A stretch of DNA of 64,000 bases from Maylandia zebra (GCF_041146795.1 NC_135188.1:3333919-3397918), one strand, 5' to 3'. Counted from the stretch's first letter, positions 22,241 through 47,674 are shown. The notes: generated by a model not told the origin, from the sequence alone. A program made the numbers and translations.

Positions 22241-25080
22241 CTTTAAAGACAGTTTGCCTTGATATCTGGTCATCTGTGCAGTCATCATTATACCTCTTCA
22301 GATCTCTGGTTCTCCTGCTCTCTGGTAATATTTGCTATGCCCCTAAAGCGTCATATCTTTTAGAGCTCATTAACTGGTCAGAGACCAATAAAGTTAAATT
22401 ATTGTGAAGTTAAGCAATAATTGTGGTTTGATAGAACTGTAGGCTGGATGCAGTTATTGTTTCCAGGATCATCTTGGAGAAGGACTTTGTAGGAGAATAT
22501 ATTTTGCATTGTGAAGATTGAACTTCTTCCATCAGGGGCAGGTGTGTTGTATTCATTAGTACACTTTTTTATTTGCCTGTCTAAGACTGGGGGTAGATTT
22601 TCATCTATATTACACAGTAACAAGAAATCCAGGTCATTAAAGATATAACTGCAATTAATAATAGTTTTTTATAGCACCTGGAGCTGGACTGAACTGATAC
22701 ACACTACTCCTCATGGTACACCCATCTTTGGATGAGAGTAGATAAGAGTCCCATCAAAAATATCAAACAAAAATGATCAAAAGAAAAAAAAGATTTAAAA
22801 AAAGATAAAATATTTGCATCTAAAATGCAAAAATGTAATCTTGTACAAGTGATATACAAGAAAAACAGTGAAGGAGTACATAAATATTATGCGTAAGCCA
22901 ATGTTATTTTTACTTTCCGCTATTGAGCATCGTGAAAATCAACAACAACAACAAAACGTCTGCTGTACCTCCAACTTCAGCTTGTTTTTTTCTTAGCTTG
23001 TACTAATTTAACTGGATTTTATAACACAATGTAAATTAAAATACTAACTCTCTAAAACACACTGTCCTCAGTACATCGGACAAAACTAAGTCATCATTCT
23101 GGTACCTTCTTTGTTATCTGCACTTTAGTGCAAATTCTCAAAGCTCTCTTAGTTAAATCAAAAACCAAACTGTAATTCATGGAGCGCGAGGCTTTTGTGT
23201 CCTCAGCTGTCTGCTGCTAATAGTATGCTAGCAGACAGCACAGAGTAAAAGGCACAGTATGAATGTGAGTATCAATGGAGGAATTTTGCTTTTAGTGGAA
23301 GAGCGGTCAATAAGAAAAAGCTCTAGAAAGACACAAGCTGATGAATGCCATTCAATTTAACACTCACCAGTTAACTGAACTCACCTGAGTTAGTAGTAGT
23401 ATTATAGTAGTAGTACAAATACGCTAGTATTTGTTCTGGTAAACAGAACATAATTATAAACATACAAAGTAAGTACTAATTTATTATGAATGAATGAATT
23501 AGGAACATGCTCAAGGTTATTTGTCTCCAATTGACTCCAATTCACTTCTTAAAAACTGTATTAGATTTATTGAGAACACAGGAAAAAGAGTCCATGTGTA
23601 GTATAGCTTTGATGTTTGACATCGGTGGTGTTTATTTTCATCTTTAAGTAAATCTACCTGCTCCAACTGAAGCTAAGTATGTTTGTTGCGTGCAACGTGT
23701 AGCCATCTTGTTACTGGTTAATCTTGAAGGCTGAAGCTGAGCCTTTTTGATGTATACATGTTGTATACACACAAGCCCCCAGGCTCAATGCAAACTCAAG
23801 ACTTTTCCCAGCTTGCTGCAATGAAAAAGCATGTGCATCAAAATAAACTATTTCCAACAGTGTGATTTGAGTTCTAAGCATCCCAGAAACGATACAGAAA
23901 AGCATGAAGTCAAACATAACTTTTAAAAACACCAGCATAGGCTTATAAGGCCCTGAAGGTAAAAAAATTACATTTTCCGCGCAAACGACGTCACTTCCGG
24001 TTTCGGGCAGATAATGGCGGACATGCGATAGTTCGCGCTGACCTATATTCCAACGTAGGAAGTGTTATGAACAGCTGATCGGATCAGCAAAGCGTGTTTC
24101 TGGAATATTATGTTTTTGTTGCTGCAAGCATTTTTTTATGCAATTTTTGCAAAGCTATATGTGCAAGTAACCCGTGACCTAGGACAAGCTAATGGCATAA
24201 GACGTAAGTACAACTCCTCCGGTTTAATATGCAAAAAAAATTATTGCGCTAGCTTACGTGGTTCCAGTTCTACAGGGATTTAAAAATAGTTAGGCAAAAC
24301 GGAGCGTGCCTGCTCCGACCAGTTTTAAAGGGTTAATGATATATTTTATGTCATAATTTATAAAATTAGGTTAGAAACGATAGAAGACAAATGGCACGAT
24401 AGACACTTTTCTATCGTCCACAAGATATATATCGTCATATCACCCAGCACTACTGTGGTGATGTGCAGAGGACATTGTAGTGTCAATATCCAAAAACTTA
24501 CTGACCTAAGTGTACTTGTCAGGGGACTGAGTGAGCCATATGTCGATCACCACCAAACCCAAGCAAACAAACACTATCAGTCAGATAGCTGGTAATTTAA
24601 ACTCTTGCCAAAACCAGTGGAGAGAGGAAAGAAAGCCTTCAAGTAACATTAATCGATCCATTTTCTGTAAGGATATTATGGTCCACTTATGAAATAACAG
24701 ATGCTGTAGCAGCATGACAGCATCTAGCCTCTTTACATGATCATCACACCAAAATCATGACTGTGGATCCTAATGTACAATAGGATCTCATATAGAAAGA
24801 AAACCCTGACAAAGATGGGTTATGCCAGATCTTTTAAGTTGAAGTAATAAGATGGTGTTTGAAACTATACACGATATGTCTGATGATTACAACTTTACAC
24901 TTCATCCTACTTTAGTCACACCGTACAACCAATTATAATTCCTGCTGTAAATGGGAATAAATATTTTTAGGATCCATTTTTCAAATATTATAGGTCATTT
25001 TATTTAGGAATTATGGAACTTCCAAGAAGTGATCCCACAAAGACTGAAATTGCCTCCTGCATACACAATTTGTTTTCTCT
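22241..25080. other. Intergenic, no gene; old repeat debris
   Basis: No coding exon recognised. 23950-24320 is GC-richer, with CREB/ETS-like words (GACGTCAC, ACTTCCGG) and may be part of a transposon promoter. 24340-24452 resembles one end of a hAT element (ATCGTCATATCACCCAGCAC); its other end was not found. Confidence 0.4.
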
Positions 25081-25099
25081 GCTTTACTGTAGAACCTCA

Positions 25100-25250
25100 G
25101 TATTCGTGTCTTGATGCATCCTCAGTCATCCAGGTAATCCCAAAAGTTGATTCTGTTTATCTGGAAGAAGCATTTTCAGTTTTGTCACTTATCCAAGTGA
25201 CTGAAGAAGTCACTTGGACGAGCAACAAAACGTTTCTCCCAACTCAGTAT
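25100..25250 (+). mobile_element. Penelope-like element end fragment
   Basis: Contains the motif AAGTCACTTGGACGAGCAAC followed by AAAACGTTTCTCC, which recurs at the ends of Penelope-like elements in fish. Short and non-coding. Confidence 0.4.
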
Positions 25251-25276
25251 TCATTTAGCGTAACTGTATTTGCACG

Positions 25277-25368
25277 ATGGTTTCAGTCTTTTTTCTGTGA
25301 TTGGATCTGATATTTCCCAGGATTTCACAAGTCTGTTGCTCATGACTGCATATTATATTAAGAACTTG
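25277..25368 (+). pseudogene. Relic of CYP2 exon 1 (number 3)
   Basis: Starts ATGGTTTCAGTC and aligns along its length with CYP2 exon 1 (start codon, then the segments equivalent to TTTCCTGGGATCTCAAGAGT and the final TATATTAAGAA). Small indels break the frame. No other CYP2 exons follow. Confidence 0.75.
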
Positions 25369-26169
25369 CTATTTTAACTTCCAAACAGAGAGAATGGGTA
25401 TTCCAGATATCAGTGTAGCAGATTGGAAAGAGGTAGTCTGTCCTGAACTAAGCCAAATGATCAAACTCACCAAAATGAGTCTACATGGCACAGTGGTGAT
25501 GACTGGCCTGATCTAAAAAGAACATCAGGTATTAAAGTTCCAATTAAAGTGCTAAAAAAGAGAAAATGCACCATTCTTTTTTGTTTTTTTGTAATGTTAA
25601 ATTCCAGTTTCACATCATGAATTGTGTTTATTGACTTGGTAAAGATAATTTATTCTACTTAGAATGGAAATACTAACCCATAATTTACATGCATCAAGAA
25701 ATTGCTTATTATAAAGCAAATTATAAAGTTAATGAAACTGTCTGTAAAAATCTGTAAAAATCGCATCTGCATGAAATAAAACCACACTCTTCATGAAAAT
25801 GGTGAAAATCACTTAAGAAAATAGCAGGAGTCTTCTGAGTGCAGGGATTTACAGGCAGTTGATTAAGTTTGTGATGGCAGGAAAAACAACAAGTAAATTA
25901 ACAAGCAATTTCATTTGATTATTATTATAATAAGATTTTTTTTTGGGGGGGGGGTAACAACAATAACAATAATAATATTTATATTTATAATAATTAATGT
26001 AAAATAATAACAGTGTAACTTAACATCAATGGTACTAAGAGTAGCTGTAGATAATATTACATCTGTGGGATCATTATTGGTAATTCTTTCTCTAATGATT
26101 AAAATTTTATTTGTGAAGTTCATGAAGTCATTACTAGCTAACGTTAAAGGGATGGTTGGCTCAACAGAG
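25369..26169. other. Intergenic, A/T-rich, no gene seen
   Basis: Low-complexity A/T sequence including a poly-T/poly-G stretch near 25936-25953. No exon, RNA gene or bounded transposon recognised. Confidence 0.5.
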
Positions 26170-26578
26170 CTCTGACTTTTTTCAGCCTGGCTACAGTGCT
26201 GAAGAGAAACACTGACAGACTCAAGTACAGTTTCTTTCCTAAAGCAATAACCGCCCTCAACTCACACATGCACTGACAAAACAGTTTCACCCCCCAAGGA
26301 CTTCCCTCTATACACAGACTATGCAAACTACCATCATTACTGTGCAATATTTAATTCACATGCAATACCCCACACTGTAAATACATAACCCTATTTATTT
26401 CTTTAATATTTGTATATAGCGCCACAGAAACGGTTGATGTCTATATAGTGCTGCAGAACTGTGCACCTTCCCCCCTCTTTTTTTTCCCTACATGTCTGTA
26501 CTGGGTAGGAGTTGCTCTGAATCTCATTGCACATGTGTATGTATAGTGACAATAAAAGGCATTCTATTCTATTCTTTT
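26170..26578 (+). mobile_element. LINE 3' end
   Basis: Ends with GTGACAATAAAAGGC and an (ATTCT)n tail, the style of a fish L2-like LINE 3' UTR. Only decayed C-terminal coding sequence is present upstream. Confidence 0.6.
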
Positions 26579-27229
26579 CTGTTGCATAGAAAGAGTCCTT
26601 GATAAATTCATAAATGCTCTCACAAATGCCGATCCAGTTAAAGTTCTTGTGGATAATGTCAAATGTTAACTACTTTTAATGGAATATTTCAATAATCATC
26701 ACTTGCATCTGTATGTAAACTTTCAAAACAAATCTTTTTTTGTTTGTTTTTTTTTTGCAAGATTTTTGTAAGATTTGATCAAATATAAAAATATAAAAAT
26801 ATATTTTAAAAAAACCCCACACAAACATTGACCATATTTAGTGCCATATTTAGTGCCATACCATATTTAAAGCAGCTTCAGCTTGCTTTTGTTAGCAAAC
26901 TGAATCTGAATCTACATGGAACAGAATAGAGCACAGACTTCTTGGATGAGCTGTTCCTTGCAGAAGGCCTTATTACTTGCCCTAATAGACACTAAAAGGC
27001 ACCAAGACCACAGTCGATAGGTCCAGTTCAATATTCGCAGGGTCGAGCTTAGCAGGTGGCAATCAACCATGAGGGTCTGTGATGACCCAGCTGTCAGTCA
27101 AAGCACTCAGAGGCCAGCCGTGTTGCTTCAGTTCAGTTTGCAGGGATTCATTTACGCATAGATCTGTCCTGCCCCCGCAATTCAGTCAAGTTCAGGTCTT
27201 AACATCGACCAGGCCATTGCAACACCTTG

Positions 27230-27375
27230 ATTCTTTCCTTTTATAGCCATTCTGTTATAGATTAGTGTCCTGTTGCATGACCCAGTTTCTGCCAAGCTTT
27301 ATCTGTCAGACAGATAGCCTCACATTTGACTCTAAAATACTTTGGTACACACAGAGGTTAATGGTGAACTCCTCG
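27230..27375. mobile_element. Tc1-like relic fragment
   Basis: Shares the segment from ATTCTGTTATAGATT to TACACACAGAGG with relics at 11.4, 22.1, 28.8 and 39.5 kb. Surrounding 26580-27229 and 27376-28744 show no gene. Confidence 0.5.
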
Positions 27376-28744
27376 TCTGGGTTTATGCCGTCTCCCCACT
27401 TTCCACTCTCCTCTGCTACACTTCACAAATATCCCAATAAAATCATTAATTTAATTATTTTTTTAGGAGTTTTGATCAGTTAGGAGTATAAAACACATGC
27501 TTTCCTTTGTCAAAAGAAGGAGCAGTAATATAGGCAATAGTTTATTTTGAATTTGTCACTTTAGGCATTTTTTATGTTGCTATCATTGTTAATCTAGATT
27601 AAAAAAAAACATGAGTAGAGCTCAAAACAAAAAAAACTGGCTGGATGTTAGCTATCTGAGTAGTGACCGATCCATGGAGGTGACTGGGTTCGTTTGAATA
27701 TACGTTCAAGCTGATTAATGTTTTACAGGAATTTCAAACACTGAACTTGTGCTTATTTCATAAAAGGTTGATTATCAGTACTACAGTGATAACATGGCTT
27801 ACAATAAAACTGCTGCTGTCATGAGATCTACTCTGAGATGACTACAGAAAAACTGTCCCGTTCGAACATCTACGTGCTTGAAATCTTCAAATATTTGTTG
27901 ATGTGAACTCATTTTTATTCAATCGCTGACATGATTTCACAGACATTATAAACCTTCTTTATGACAGAAGTGTAATTTAATTTCAACACAGAGGCTGATA
28001 ATCAGGTAAGACTTCTCCCAGAGAAGCTGCAACACCCTCAGCACTTTACATATGATGTTACATCAGTCCGTTTCTATCTTCCTGTGTTGACCAAAAGATT
28101 GTCTGGAGGATGACATTTTCTTATGACAAACCACTTTCACTGTATCCAGCGCTGCTTATCTGCTCTTCCCCTGTGGACACTGGATTTTGTAGCCCACCCT
28201 GTAGGCCTGCAGGTATACACGTGCCTGGTTTATCCTGAAAACACAACCACAATCACACAACTGTGTGATATTGTATTCTAATCAAACTGGATTAACACAA
28301 CCTTTAACATATGTTAAATCATTTGCACATGTTAAACTCAGTCAAGCCTCGCTTTTCATTGCGTTATTGGAAACGCTTTAAAAATACTTTCACAGCATAT
28401 TTAATCCAGTTAAGTGCAAAAGTAATTACATAAAGAATAGCTGACAGTAAAGTCCTTGAAAGTTCATTTCTTTGACAGGAAATTAAACCACGTTGTGATT
28501 AGGAAAAACTGCAACTGCTGCCAGATACTTCATGAATTAGTGTTGGAGAATCCAGGAGGAAAAACAGCTTACCTGTATTTAGTACAAAGCTGAACTCCGA
28601 AAGGTCCACAGCGGTCAACGTAGCTTTCCCTAAATGCTTTCCTCACCCCTCGAGCCATACTCACTACTGTAGTGACCACTGGGCATGTCCTAGGACACAA
28701 ATAAGCACAAGACATGTATTGCAGTAAAGTGCTGTACCTGAAAA

Positions 28745-29310
28745 ACTTGAGAACAACAGATGACCTCACATTTGACCCAAGAACACTTTGGTACACAGAG
28801 AAGTTTATGGTGAAATCGTCACCTCTCCACCACTGTGCTTGACAGTATCACGTGTTTGTTCTGATACACTGTGATTGTTATGTCAAAAGTGGTGCATTAT
28901 CACCAAATATTTCCATTTTGAAATCGTCTGTCAAAAGGACACTGTTCCAAAGGTTTTCTGGTTTGTTCAGATGCAACTTTGCAAACCTAAGCCGTGCTGC
29001 CATGTACTTTTTGAAGAAACAGACATAAAGAGGGTTACATTTCTCTCCATGTGAGAAATCCTTCTCATAAATTTTAAGGGCTTGAATAATCAGGCCCCAT
29101 CTTATTTAAAGACCTTATAGTACCGTATCAACCCATTAAAGCTCTGAGAAATGCACAGACTGACCTCAGTATGAATTTCTATAACTCCTGGGAAGATTGT
29201 GGCAATGTGTTAACACATGCCTGAATGCTCCAGACAATAATGCTGGTAACGCTGATTAACAGTTAATCAAAAGGCCTTTGATTAACAGGGCCAGGCTACT
29301 ACTTTTTTTA
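28745..29310. mobile_element. Tc1-like relic, two blocks
   Basis: About 28745-29015 and 29150-29310 carry decayed transposase sequence of the same Tc1 family (for example GCAACTTTGCAAACCTAAGC near 28973), separated by foreign sequence. No open frame. Confidence 0.55.
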
Positions 29311-30239
29311 TTTTATTTCTGTGTTCACAGAGTCCTGTGAAAACTTTCTTTTGCATATGATTTTAGTTTTGTCCTGTTGGTTTTTTGTGTTTATTATTGT
29401 TTAATTACTTCAAGGCACTGATTGATGTTTTGGGGCTAATTTGCAAGCTAGTAAAACTCAAATTTGGGGATTTCAAATCCTCGATGAGATTTCGATTTTT
29501 TTTGTAATGCTGAGTTTTATATGGGGAGGTTTGTTTTTCCAAAAAGAATATTGATAATGTCGAATTATGAAATTTGCACCAGGTTATGTTTGGACAAATT
29601 AGGTCCACTGAAAATAATTAATTTTAGGAAAGATTAATATTTTGTTTGTAAAGGAAAATAGGAAAGTTTGACCAACAATGTAAATGATCTTGTACCACTT
29701 TGAATGACAGACTTTAACTGAAGCTAAACAGCGCTTACAGTTTGGGGGAAATGTTAATCCGAGACATTTAATATTGCTTGTGTGAAGGTGATTTGGTGGC
29801 ATCACGTTATAGCACAGACAAGCTGGAAGAGGACCCCATAACACTGGAGGATCTGCGTGACAGCAAACAAACCCAAACACCAGGAAGGACACTAGCCAGC
29901 ACAACCAGGCCGCCAGGGCGCATGCCCAGCAGCACAGGATGACCCAGCCCCACAGCCCCCCCCCCCCCCCCCCCCGTTTTGTGCTGGGTAGATTAAGTGA
30001 GGAATCATGTTTATTGGGGTCAATTAAATAACCAATTGTGAGGTGAATGTTTTCAATATAAATGCTGATGAGTACACATCTTCTTTCTGGGTCTTTCTGT
30101 GATTGTAGTTTTGTGAGAGAAATTAATTCTGTTGTTAATCAAAATAGCAGCTTCTCTATCCGGTGTTACAATTAGCTGTGAATATGTGGGGAAACTGCAG
30201 TGACTTCAATGCTGTACTTTTGTGTCTGTGTTTCTTGCA
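29311..30239. other. Intergenic with poly(C) tract
   Basis: No gene seen. A homopolymer of about 20 C lies at 29956-29975, an unusual and slippage-prone sequence. Confidence 0.6.
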
Positions 30240-30483
30240 GTAGACTTGCATCTGACCATGGATTTATTAACTCTCTGAAAAGCCTTCAGTTGATACAATA
30301 TTCTGTAGCAAGAGTACTGACAGGGACTAGGAAGAGGAACCAAATTTCTCTCATATGGTTTCTCTTTGTTGGCTCCCTGTTAAATCCAGAATTCAATTTA
30401 AAATCCTTCTCATAAAATACAAGGTCTTGAATAATCAGACCTTATCTTACCTAAAGACCTAATAGTACCATATCACCCCATTA
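30240..30483 (+). mobile_element. LINE reverse-transcriptase relic (plus strand)
   Basis: Decayed C-terminal LINE coding sequence (LQLIQYSVARVLTGTRKRNQ on the plus strand), ending where a separate LINE on the opposite strand begins. Confidence 0.6.
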
Positions 30484-31640
30484 AAGGCAAGGCAAGTTTA
30501 TTTGTACAGCACAACTCAACAACAAGGTGATTCAAAGTGCTTTACAGAGACATTAGAAACAAAAACAAATAAAAGCATGATTTAAAATTGATTAAAACAA
30601 GCAAACAAACAAACAAACTGATTAACAAACAAACAAACAAAACAGGATATAAAATCAAAACAGATAAAATCAGAACAGTAGATAAAATCAGTAGTTAAAT
30701 GTAAGTTTTGAAATTTAAGCTTAAAGTGTGGATTTGGTGCTTTATTCAAATGCAGCTGAGAACAGGTGAGTCTTCAACCTGGATTTAAATAAACTGAGTG
30801 TTTCAGCTGATCTGAGGCTTTCTGGGAGTTTGTTCCAGATATAAGGAGCATAAAAGCTGAATGCAGCTTCTCCGTGTCTGGTTCCGACTCTGGGAACTGA
30901 TAAAAGACCGGATCCAGATGACCTGAGGGATCTGGAAGGTTCATACTGGGTCAGGAGGTCACTGATGTATTTTGGTCCTAAACCATTCAGAGCTTTATAG
31001 GCCAGCATCAGAACTTTAAAGTCTATCCTCTGACGGACAGGCAGCCAGTGTAAGGACCTCAGAGCTGGACTGATGTGGTCCACTTTTTTGGTCTTAGTGA
31101 GGACTCGAGCAGCAGAGTTCTGAATGAGCTGTAGTTGTCTGACTGATTTTTTAGGTAGACCTGTAAAGATGCTGTTACAGTAATCAAGCCTACTAAAGAT
31201 GAATGCATGGACTAGTTTTTCCAGGTCCTGTTGAGACATCAGATCTTTTATCCTTGATATATTCTTGAGGTGATAGTAAGCTGACTTTGTTATTGTCTTA
31301 ATGTGTTTTTCTAAGTTTAGGTCTGCGTCCATCACTACACCCAAATTTCTCACCTGGTTTGTGGTTTTTAGATGTATAGATTGAAGTTCTCTGGTGACCT
31401 GTAATCGTTTTTCTTTGGCGCCAAAGACTATTACCTCAGTTTTGTTTTTGTTTAGCTGGAGAAAATTGTGGCACAATCAGTCATTGATTTCCTCAATGCA
31501 TTTACCAAGAGCCTGTACAGGGCCTCGGTCTCCTGGTGACATTGTGATATATATTTGTGTGTCATCTGCATAGCTGTGGTAGTTTATTTTGTTGTTCTTT
31601 ATAATCTGTGCCAGTGGGAGCATGTAAATTAAAGCACTTC
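30484..31640 (-). mobile_element. 5'-truncated LINE just downstream of the multi-EGF gene
   Basis: Minus-strand LINE containing the reverse-transcriptase YADDTQIY motif (near 31575), the C-terminal region and a 3' UTR ending at about 30484 with an AATAAA (complement of 30499-30504). A TGA replaces a Trp codon near 31479. It lies 50-60 bp beyond the multi-EGF stop codon, in the same orientation. Confidence 0.85.
30742..31476 (-). pseudogene. LINE reverse-transcriptase C-terminal frame
   Basis: Open for 244 codons. It shows the typical LINE motifs VRNLGVVMDADL, FSRLDYCNS, QNSAARVLT and HWLPV, then an FYAPYIWNKLP end. The upstream active-site segment is in the same frame but cut off by the TGA, and the endonuclease is missing, so it cannot be autonomous. 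Confidence 0.88.
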
Positions 31641-31687
31641 ACTCTGTGAGATATGTTATGTATGGATGCTGTAGAAGTTACTGATAC

Positions 31688-43059
<11,372 letters not shown>

Positions 43060-46000
43060 CACCTGAATCTGTGTGGAGAGGAAGAGGAGAAGATGAGGTT
43101 ACTCAGCCATCAATAAACCAGAGTTTAAAAATAGATAAAATGACACAGAGCATTTCATAGTTACTGTAAAGGTGCTCACCTATTGAAAACACAGAGGCAC
43201 ACAGACACACAGTGCATGTCCGGGCAGGCAAAACAACAGCACGAGGGGGGGAAAGAGCACTCTGTTATTAAGTTAACCCCCGAGGCTGTCTGCACTGAAC
43301 AAAAGAGACTTACATCACAGATCACACTGAAATGTGTCTAATTTAACTGAGAAGATCAGTTTTGGCAGCATCTGTATTATCCCGAAACTCTTTGCGAGAA
43401 CAGCTAAAAGAAGGCGATAAAAACAAATGCGGGACTAACTGTTTCTGTGAGTTGGTGCGAAGCAAAAGATGCGTAGAAGTCGCGTAAATCGACGTACCTG
43501 GGTTTAGATTTACTCTTAAGTAGAGGGCTCGGGAACACTGAGGTTTCCAGAGGCCACAAAGCGATCCGGTTCTACAGTGTATCTTCTGCAGAGACGAGGT
43601 GCTCATGCAGACGCACGCCAGCTCTGTCAAGAATAGGGGGGCTGTACGATCCTGCAGTGACTCCACATCCTGTCCCGGAGCTCTGCACTTCCCATTCCAC
43701 AAATCCCAAATCACCGCAAACAGGCAGCAAAAGGCTGGCCTGGAGGCTGCTTTAAACCCTGGCGTGGATGTCATAAACGAGCCCCGGAACAAGGGAGGCC
43801 AAATCCTTGCAGCTCAGCTTCCCTGGGCGGTTCATACAAACACGCCAAAGTAGAATCAGACTGATCAGAGCGAAAGATGAAAGCTCAACCGCTTCAGCTC
43901 ACCTTATGCAAATATCAGATGGTTTAGAAATAGTTCTGTCATAACTTGGGACTGTGATAAGTGGGGTTCTCAAGGGGTCTAATCATTTGGCTTAACTGTA
44001 AAAAAAAATACCCCCTACAGGGCATTCCACATAGGCCACTGCACCCTGCACCTCACAGGAGAGTGAAGCACAGACCCCCCCTTATTAAAAAAGCCTTTTC
44101 CTTCAGGATATTGAGTGAAAAAAACCCTCACAAATCACAGTTCTCTGAATTTCACTGACTCATTGTTATTTTTCCCATAAAGCTTTTTTCTTATTTTTCT
44201 GTGCACATTTCAGTCACAGCTTTAAAAAAAACGTATTTTTACAGAGCTCATCTTGTAGCTCACATCAGACCTACTACTTTAATGTCTCTCCTGTGAGTGA
44301 CAGACAGACATGATAAAGAAAACCTTTATGTTCCTGCTTCAGTAGTCACTTTAATAAAGGGTGAATCTAACGAATCACAGAAACTGTCTCCTAGTTTCTT
44401 ACTTTGTTCACGCTTGGTGTTACTTTAAAATAATATTTTAACTTAAAAAAAAATAGAAAACTGTTGTGTTTTCTATTAAAAGAAATCTCTATATATCGAT
44501 AATTGGAGACAACTTATCTGGACCACCCCTCATACACCCCCCTTCTGGTTCTCTGTCTACGACCCTCCTGCTCTACAATGTTTGTTCTCTTTTTTTGTGT
44601 CCCTCCCCTTTTCCGTTCATTCACCTTTCATTAGCCCACAGGCTTCTGCCCAGTCAAGTCTTCTCTGAAGCCATTACTACACTGCAGCCTTAATTCACAA
44701 TATATTATCTACAGGAAATGCTGCCAAGTGAGGATGTAGTCCCAGCTAGTGAAATTAAATTAATTAAATTGCTCAAGGATGCCGTAACTGTGTTTGGATC
44801 AAAGTCCATTATTTGGGATCCTCCTCACCCATTCCCACTGCGTAGAAAGGACTGCATCTTTTGTATGTAGTTGAAATAATGGAAACCATCAAAGCAAACA
44901 CAATACAGCCTGTGATAATGTGAAACCTCTAATGGGTCATGATTATTTGAATTGTTTCTCCCAACTGGAAACCATCAGAATTTTTCTAATGGTTTCTGTT
45001 GATTCACTTCTCCACCCGCATGTGAACTGAACACATACTTCTACACATTTTAATGGCTATATTATAACAAAGGTGAGGACATAACATACAAGCTGCACTG
45101 CAAACCAGATCTAATTATTTAAGTATTTAAGCAAGTGGATACCCCATCATCTTTGCAGTGGCATAAAAGTGTTAAAACATTTTGTAGCTGGCAGCAGATG
45201 TTTTCTGTCATTATGAAAGAAACTGCAGAGTCATAATTACACAGAGTAAAAGTGTTTATGCTGTAACCTACAGAAGTCAGACATGGTACAAGGTTTTAAA
45301 AGATCACAGAAAGAGGCTCAGTTGAAACAGTAAGTAAGAGGTGGTGATAAAGGAACAGTCTCACAGTTTATACATTCACGTCAAGGATAAGAGCTAATTT
45401 ACATAAAATAAAATGTACACATTGCAGGCATGAAAAGTAGCGGTAATTATTATGTTTTCATCTTACATTTGATTTTTTTTTTCACTAAACAAGATGCAAA
45501 AAGCATATTTATTTGTGCAGTATTAATATTATTCTTTTAGCATGTAGGTGAAAGCACTCGACAATACATTAGCATGTAAAGTTAAACATTATATTAAAAA
45601 AAGGCTTTTTTCACATTTTTGTGACAGTGGAGATCCAGATCATTTGTTCACTTTGGCTGACTGAACAACTTGGCAGAACACAACATGCTGCATTAACTTT
45701 AACCTTCAAAGTCTGCAGAGTAGTGCATTTCAACGACGTGCCATTTAAGGTTGAGTGTGCAGGTTTTCATTCTTAAATAAAAACAGGCCGAGTGAATACA
45801 TAAAAGAAAGAGGCAAAAAACCAAAGAAATAATCATAACTTGTACAATACCTCTCCCCCATGTGCCGAATAATATTTAAATACCAATGAACAATAAGAAA
45901 GCCATTAAGAATAAGACATTTTAATTGTCATTTGAGTGATTAAAGAGGTGAGTCATGTGTGCGTCAGCTGGCAGTAGGCTACAGCTTCATATGTAGTGTC

Positions 46001-47224
46001 CTGCAGGCTATCAGATTTCAATATACTTGGTCTTATTTAAGCATCTAAAATGCAAATGCTAATCATAATATGTAGTTTCCTGGTTAATAAAAACAACAAC
46101 AACACCTAATGACTTGCTAACTGATGGTTACGTAATTGATGGGCTATGCAAAATTATTATTCTTTAATTTGACCTTTGATGCCTCCAGGGATGTTTCAAA
46201 TTCTAATTCAGTTGTCATAGTGCCCTTTGGGAAATGCAGATGGAAACTGACAGGCTCGCTTGTAGGATGTGTAAAATGTCAAGGGATTTCAGAATTATTC
46301 TCCTTTTGATAGTTCACCCCAGTTCATTCAATCTGACTGAAGGAGAACAGTCAGTGAATCAGCTTGAAATGACTTCCAGGCCCCGGCTTCACTGATGCAT
46401 GTTCGACAACCTCTTTTTATTGTGTGTGCTACGTACAGCTCGTTAGAAATTATGATGTGCACAGAAGCAATTCTCTGCAAATACTCAGCAAAGGTTCTGC
46501 AGGAAGGAGCAAAAAGCATCTCGGGCTTCTAGAAAGGCGTGTCCATCTGACTGCCTTTCGGAGCGGGAGACACTACCCCGTAACTCCTTTCCTGCCACCT
46601 CAACCACTGCATGTGGACCTCTTTCTGGACCTATCAAGCAAACACACAGGCATAAATATCTGTTTAAATCAGTGTTTAGATTGTATCATTATGGTAAGAG
46701 CAATAGCTTAACATTTTGGGAAATTCATTTATTTGTTTTCAAAGCCTTTTGATACATGTGCAGTGCTTAGACCACCACTCAATGTAAGGTTTATGCCAAA
46801 GCCGCCCTAAACTAATAGTAATGGTCATAACCAAAATCATCTTTTATGTTTCTGTAAAGGTTAATCACAAGTATCTGTAAGCTCTTTGAAATTCTTAATG
46901 GTTTTCATTGTAGTTTCATTTTAGTTAACCGTGAATTTTCAAATTTACAGCTTTACAACAACAACAACAAAAAAAAAATAGTTGAAAAAAAGTAAAGCAC
47001 ACTCTTTTTTATTGACATGCCAAATTAAAGTTAATTACTTGCATTCCTGATTGGGAAAATAAGTTTTAGTGTTTGACTGCTGTGCTCGGTCTCTCATAGA
47101 AGTCCATATTTGGGTATAAAAATGTGCATTCAATTTGTTATACACAACATAATGTCTTGTTTTACGCAAGTTTTTCACATATTTATAAAATATTTTCCTT
47201 TATTTTTTATGACAGTTGGTTCTG
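43060..47224. other. Intergenic: multi-EGF 5' flank
   Basis: 43060-43850 presumably contains the untranslated first exon and promoter of the multi-EGF gene, but I could not fix a start site. No exon with family resemblance, RNA gene or bounded transposon was recognised from 43.9 to 47.2 kb. Confidence 0.4.
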
Positions 47225-47360
47225 TGTGTTAGCCCTGCGACAGACTGGCGACCTGTCCAGGGTGTACCCTGCCTCTCGCCCTATGACAGCTGGGATAGGC
47301 TCCAGCGCCCCCCGCGACCCTGAAAAGGATAAGCGGAAGCGAATGGATGGATGGATGGTA
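47225..47360 (+). mobile_element. RTE-like LINE/SINE 3' tail
   Basis: Contains CCTGTCCAGGGTGTACCCTG and CCCGCGACCCTGAAAAGGA, ending in (ATGG)n: the conserved tail of a very common fish retroposon family. A shorter relative lies at 59415-59556. Confidence 0.75.
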
Positions 47361-47674
47361 TAATAAATTTGTTAAGCACTATATGGCAAACTGGGAACCC
47401 ATAATCTGGTATTTTGACTTAGCCTCTTATTACAACAACCATTTTTGTGGTTGGCAGTGCTCATGAATATCCGAGCCAAGACAAAAGCTTAACTGACATC
47501 AGACAATGCCGATGGCTTGAGTGCATTTTGGCAAAAGCAATCCCTCATTTAGTCTCCATCAAGCCTTTTACCTGCAAGCTTTGATGGCATGTGCACTACA
47601 AATGGAAATCATGTTCAGTGCCTACAGGTTCTGCATATTCATATAAAGATATCTGTTTATTCTGGTTAAATATA

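Noticed and set aside
23950..24320. A CpG-island promoter of an unseen gene
   Set aside because: GC-richer with CREB/ETS-like words but no exon downstream, and it is close to a hAT-like terminus; more likely transposon-derived.
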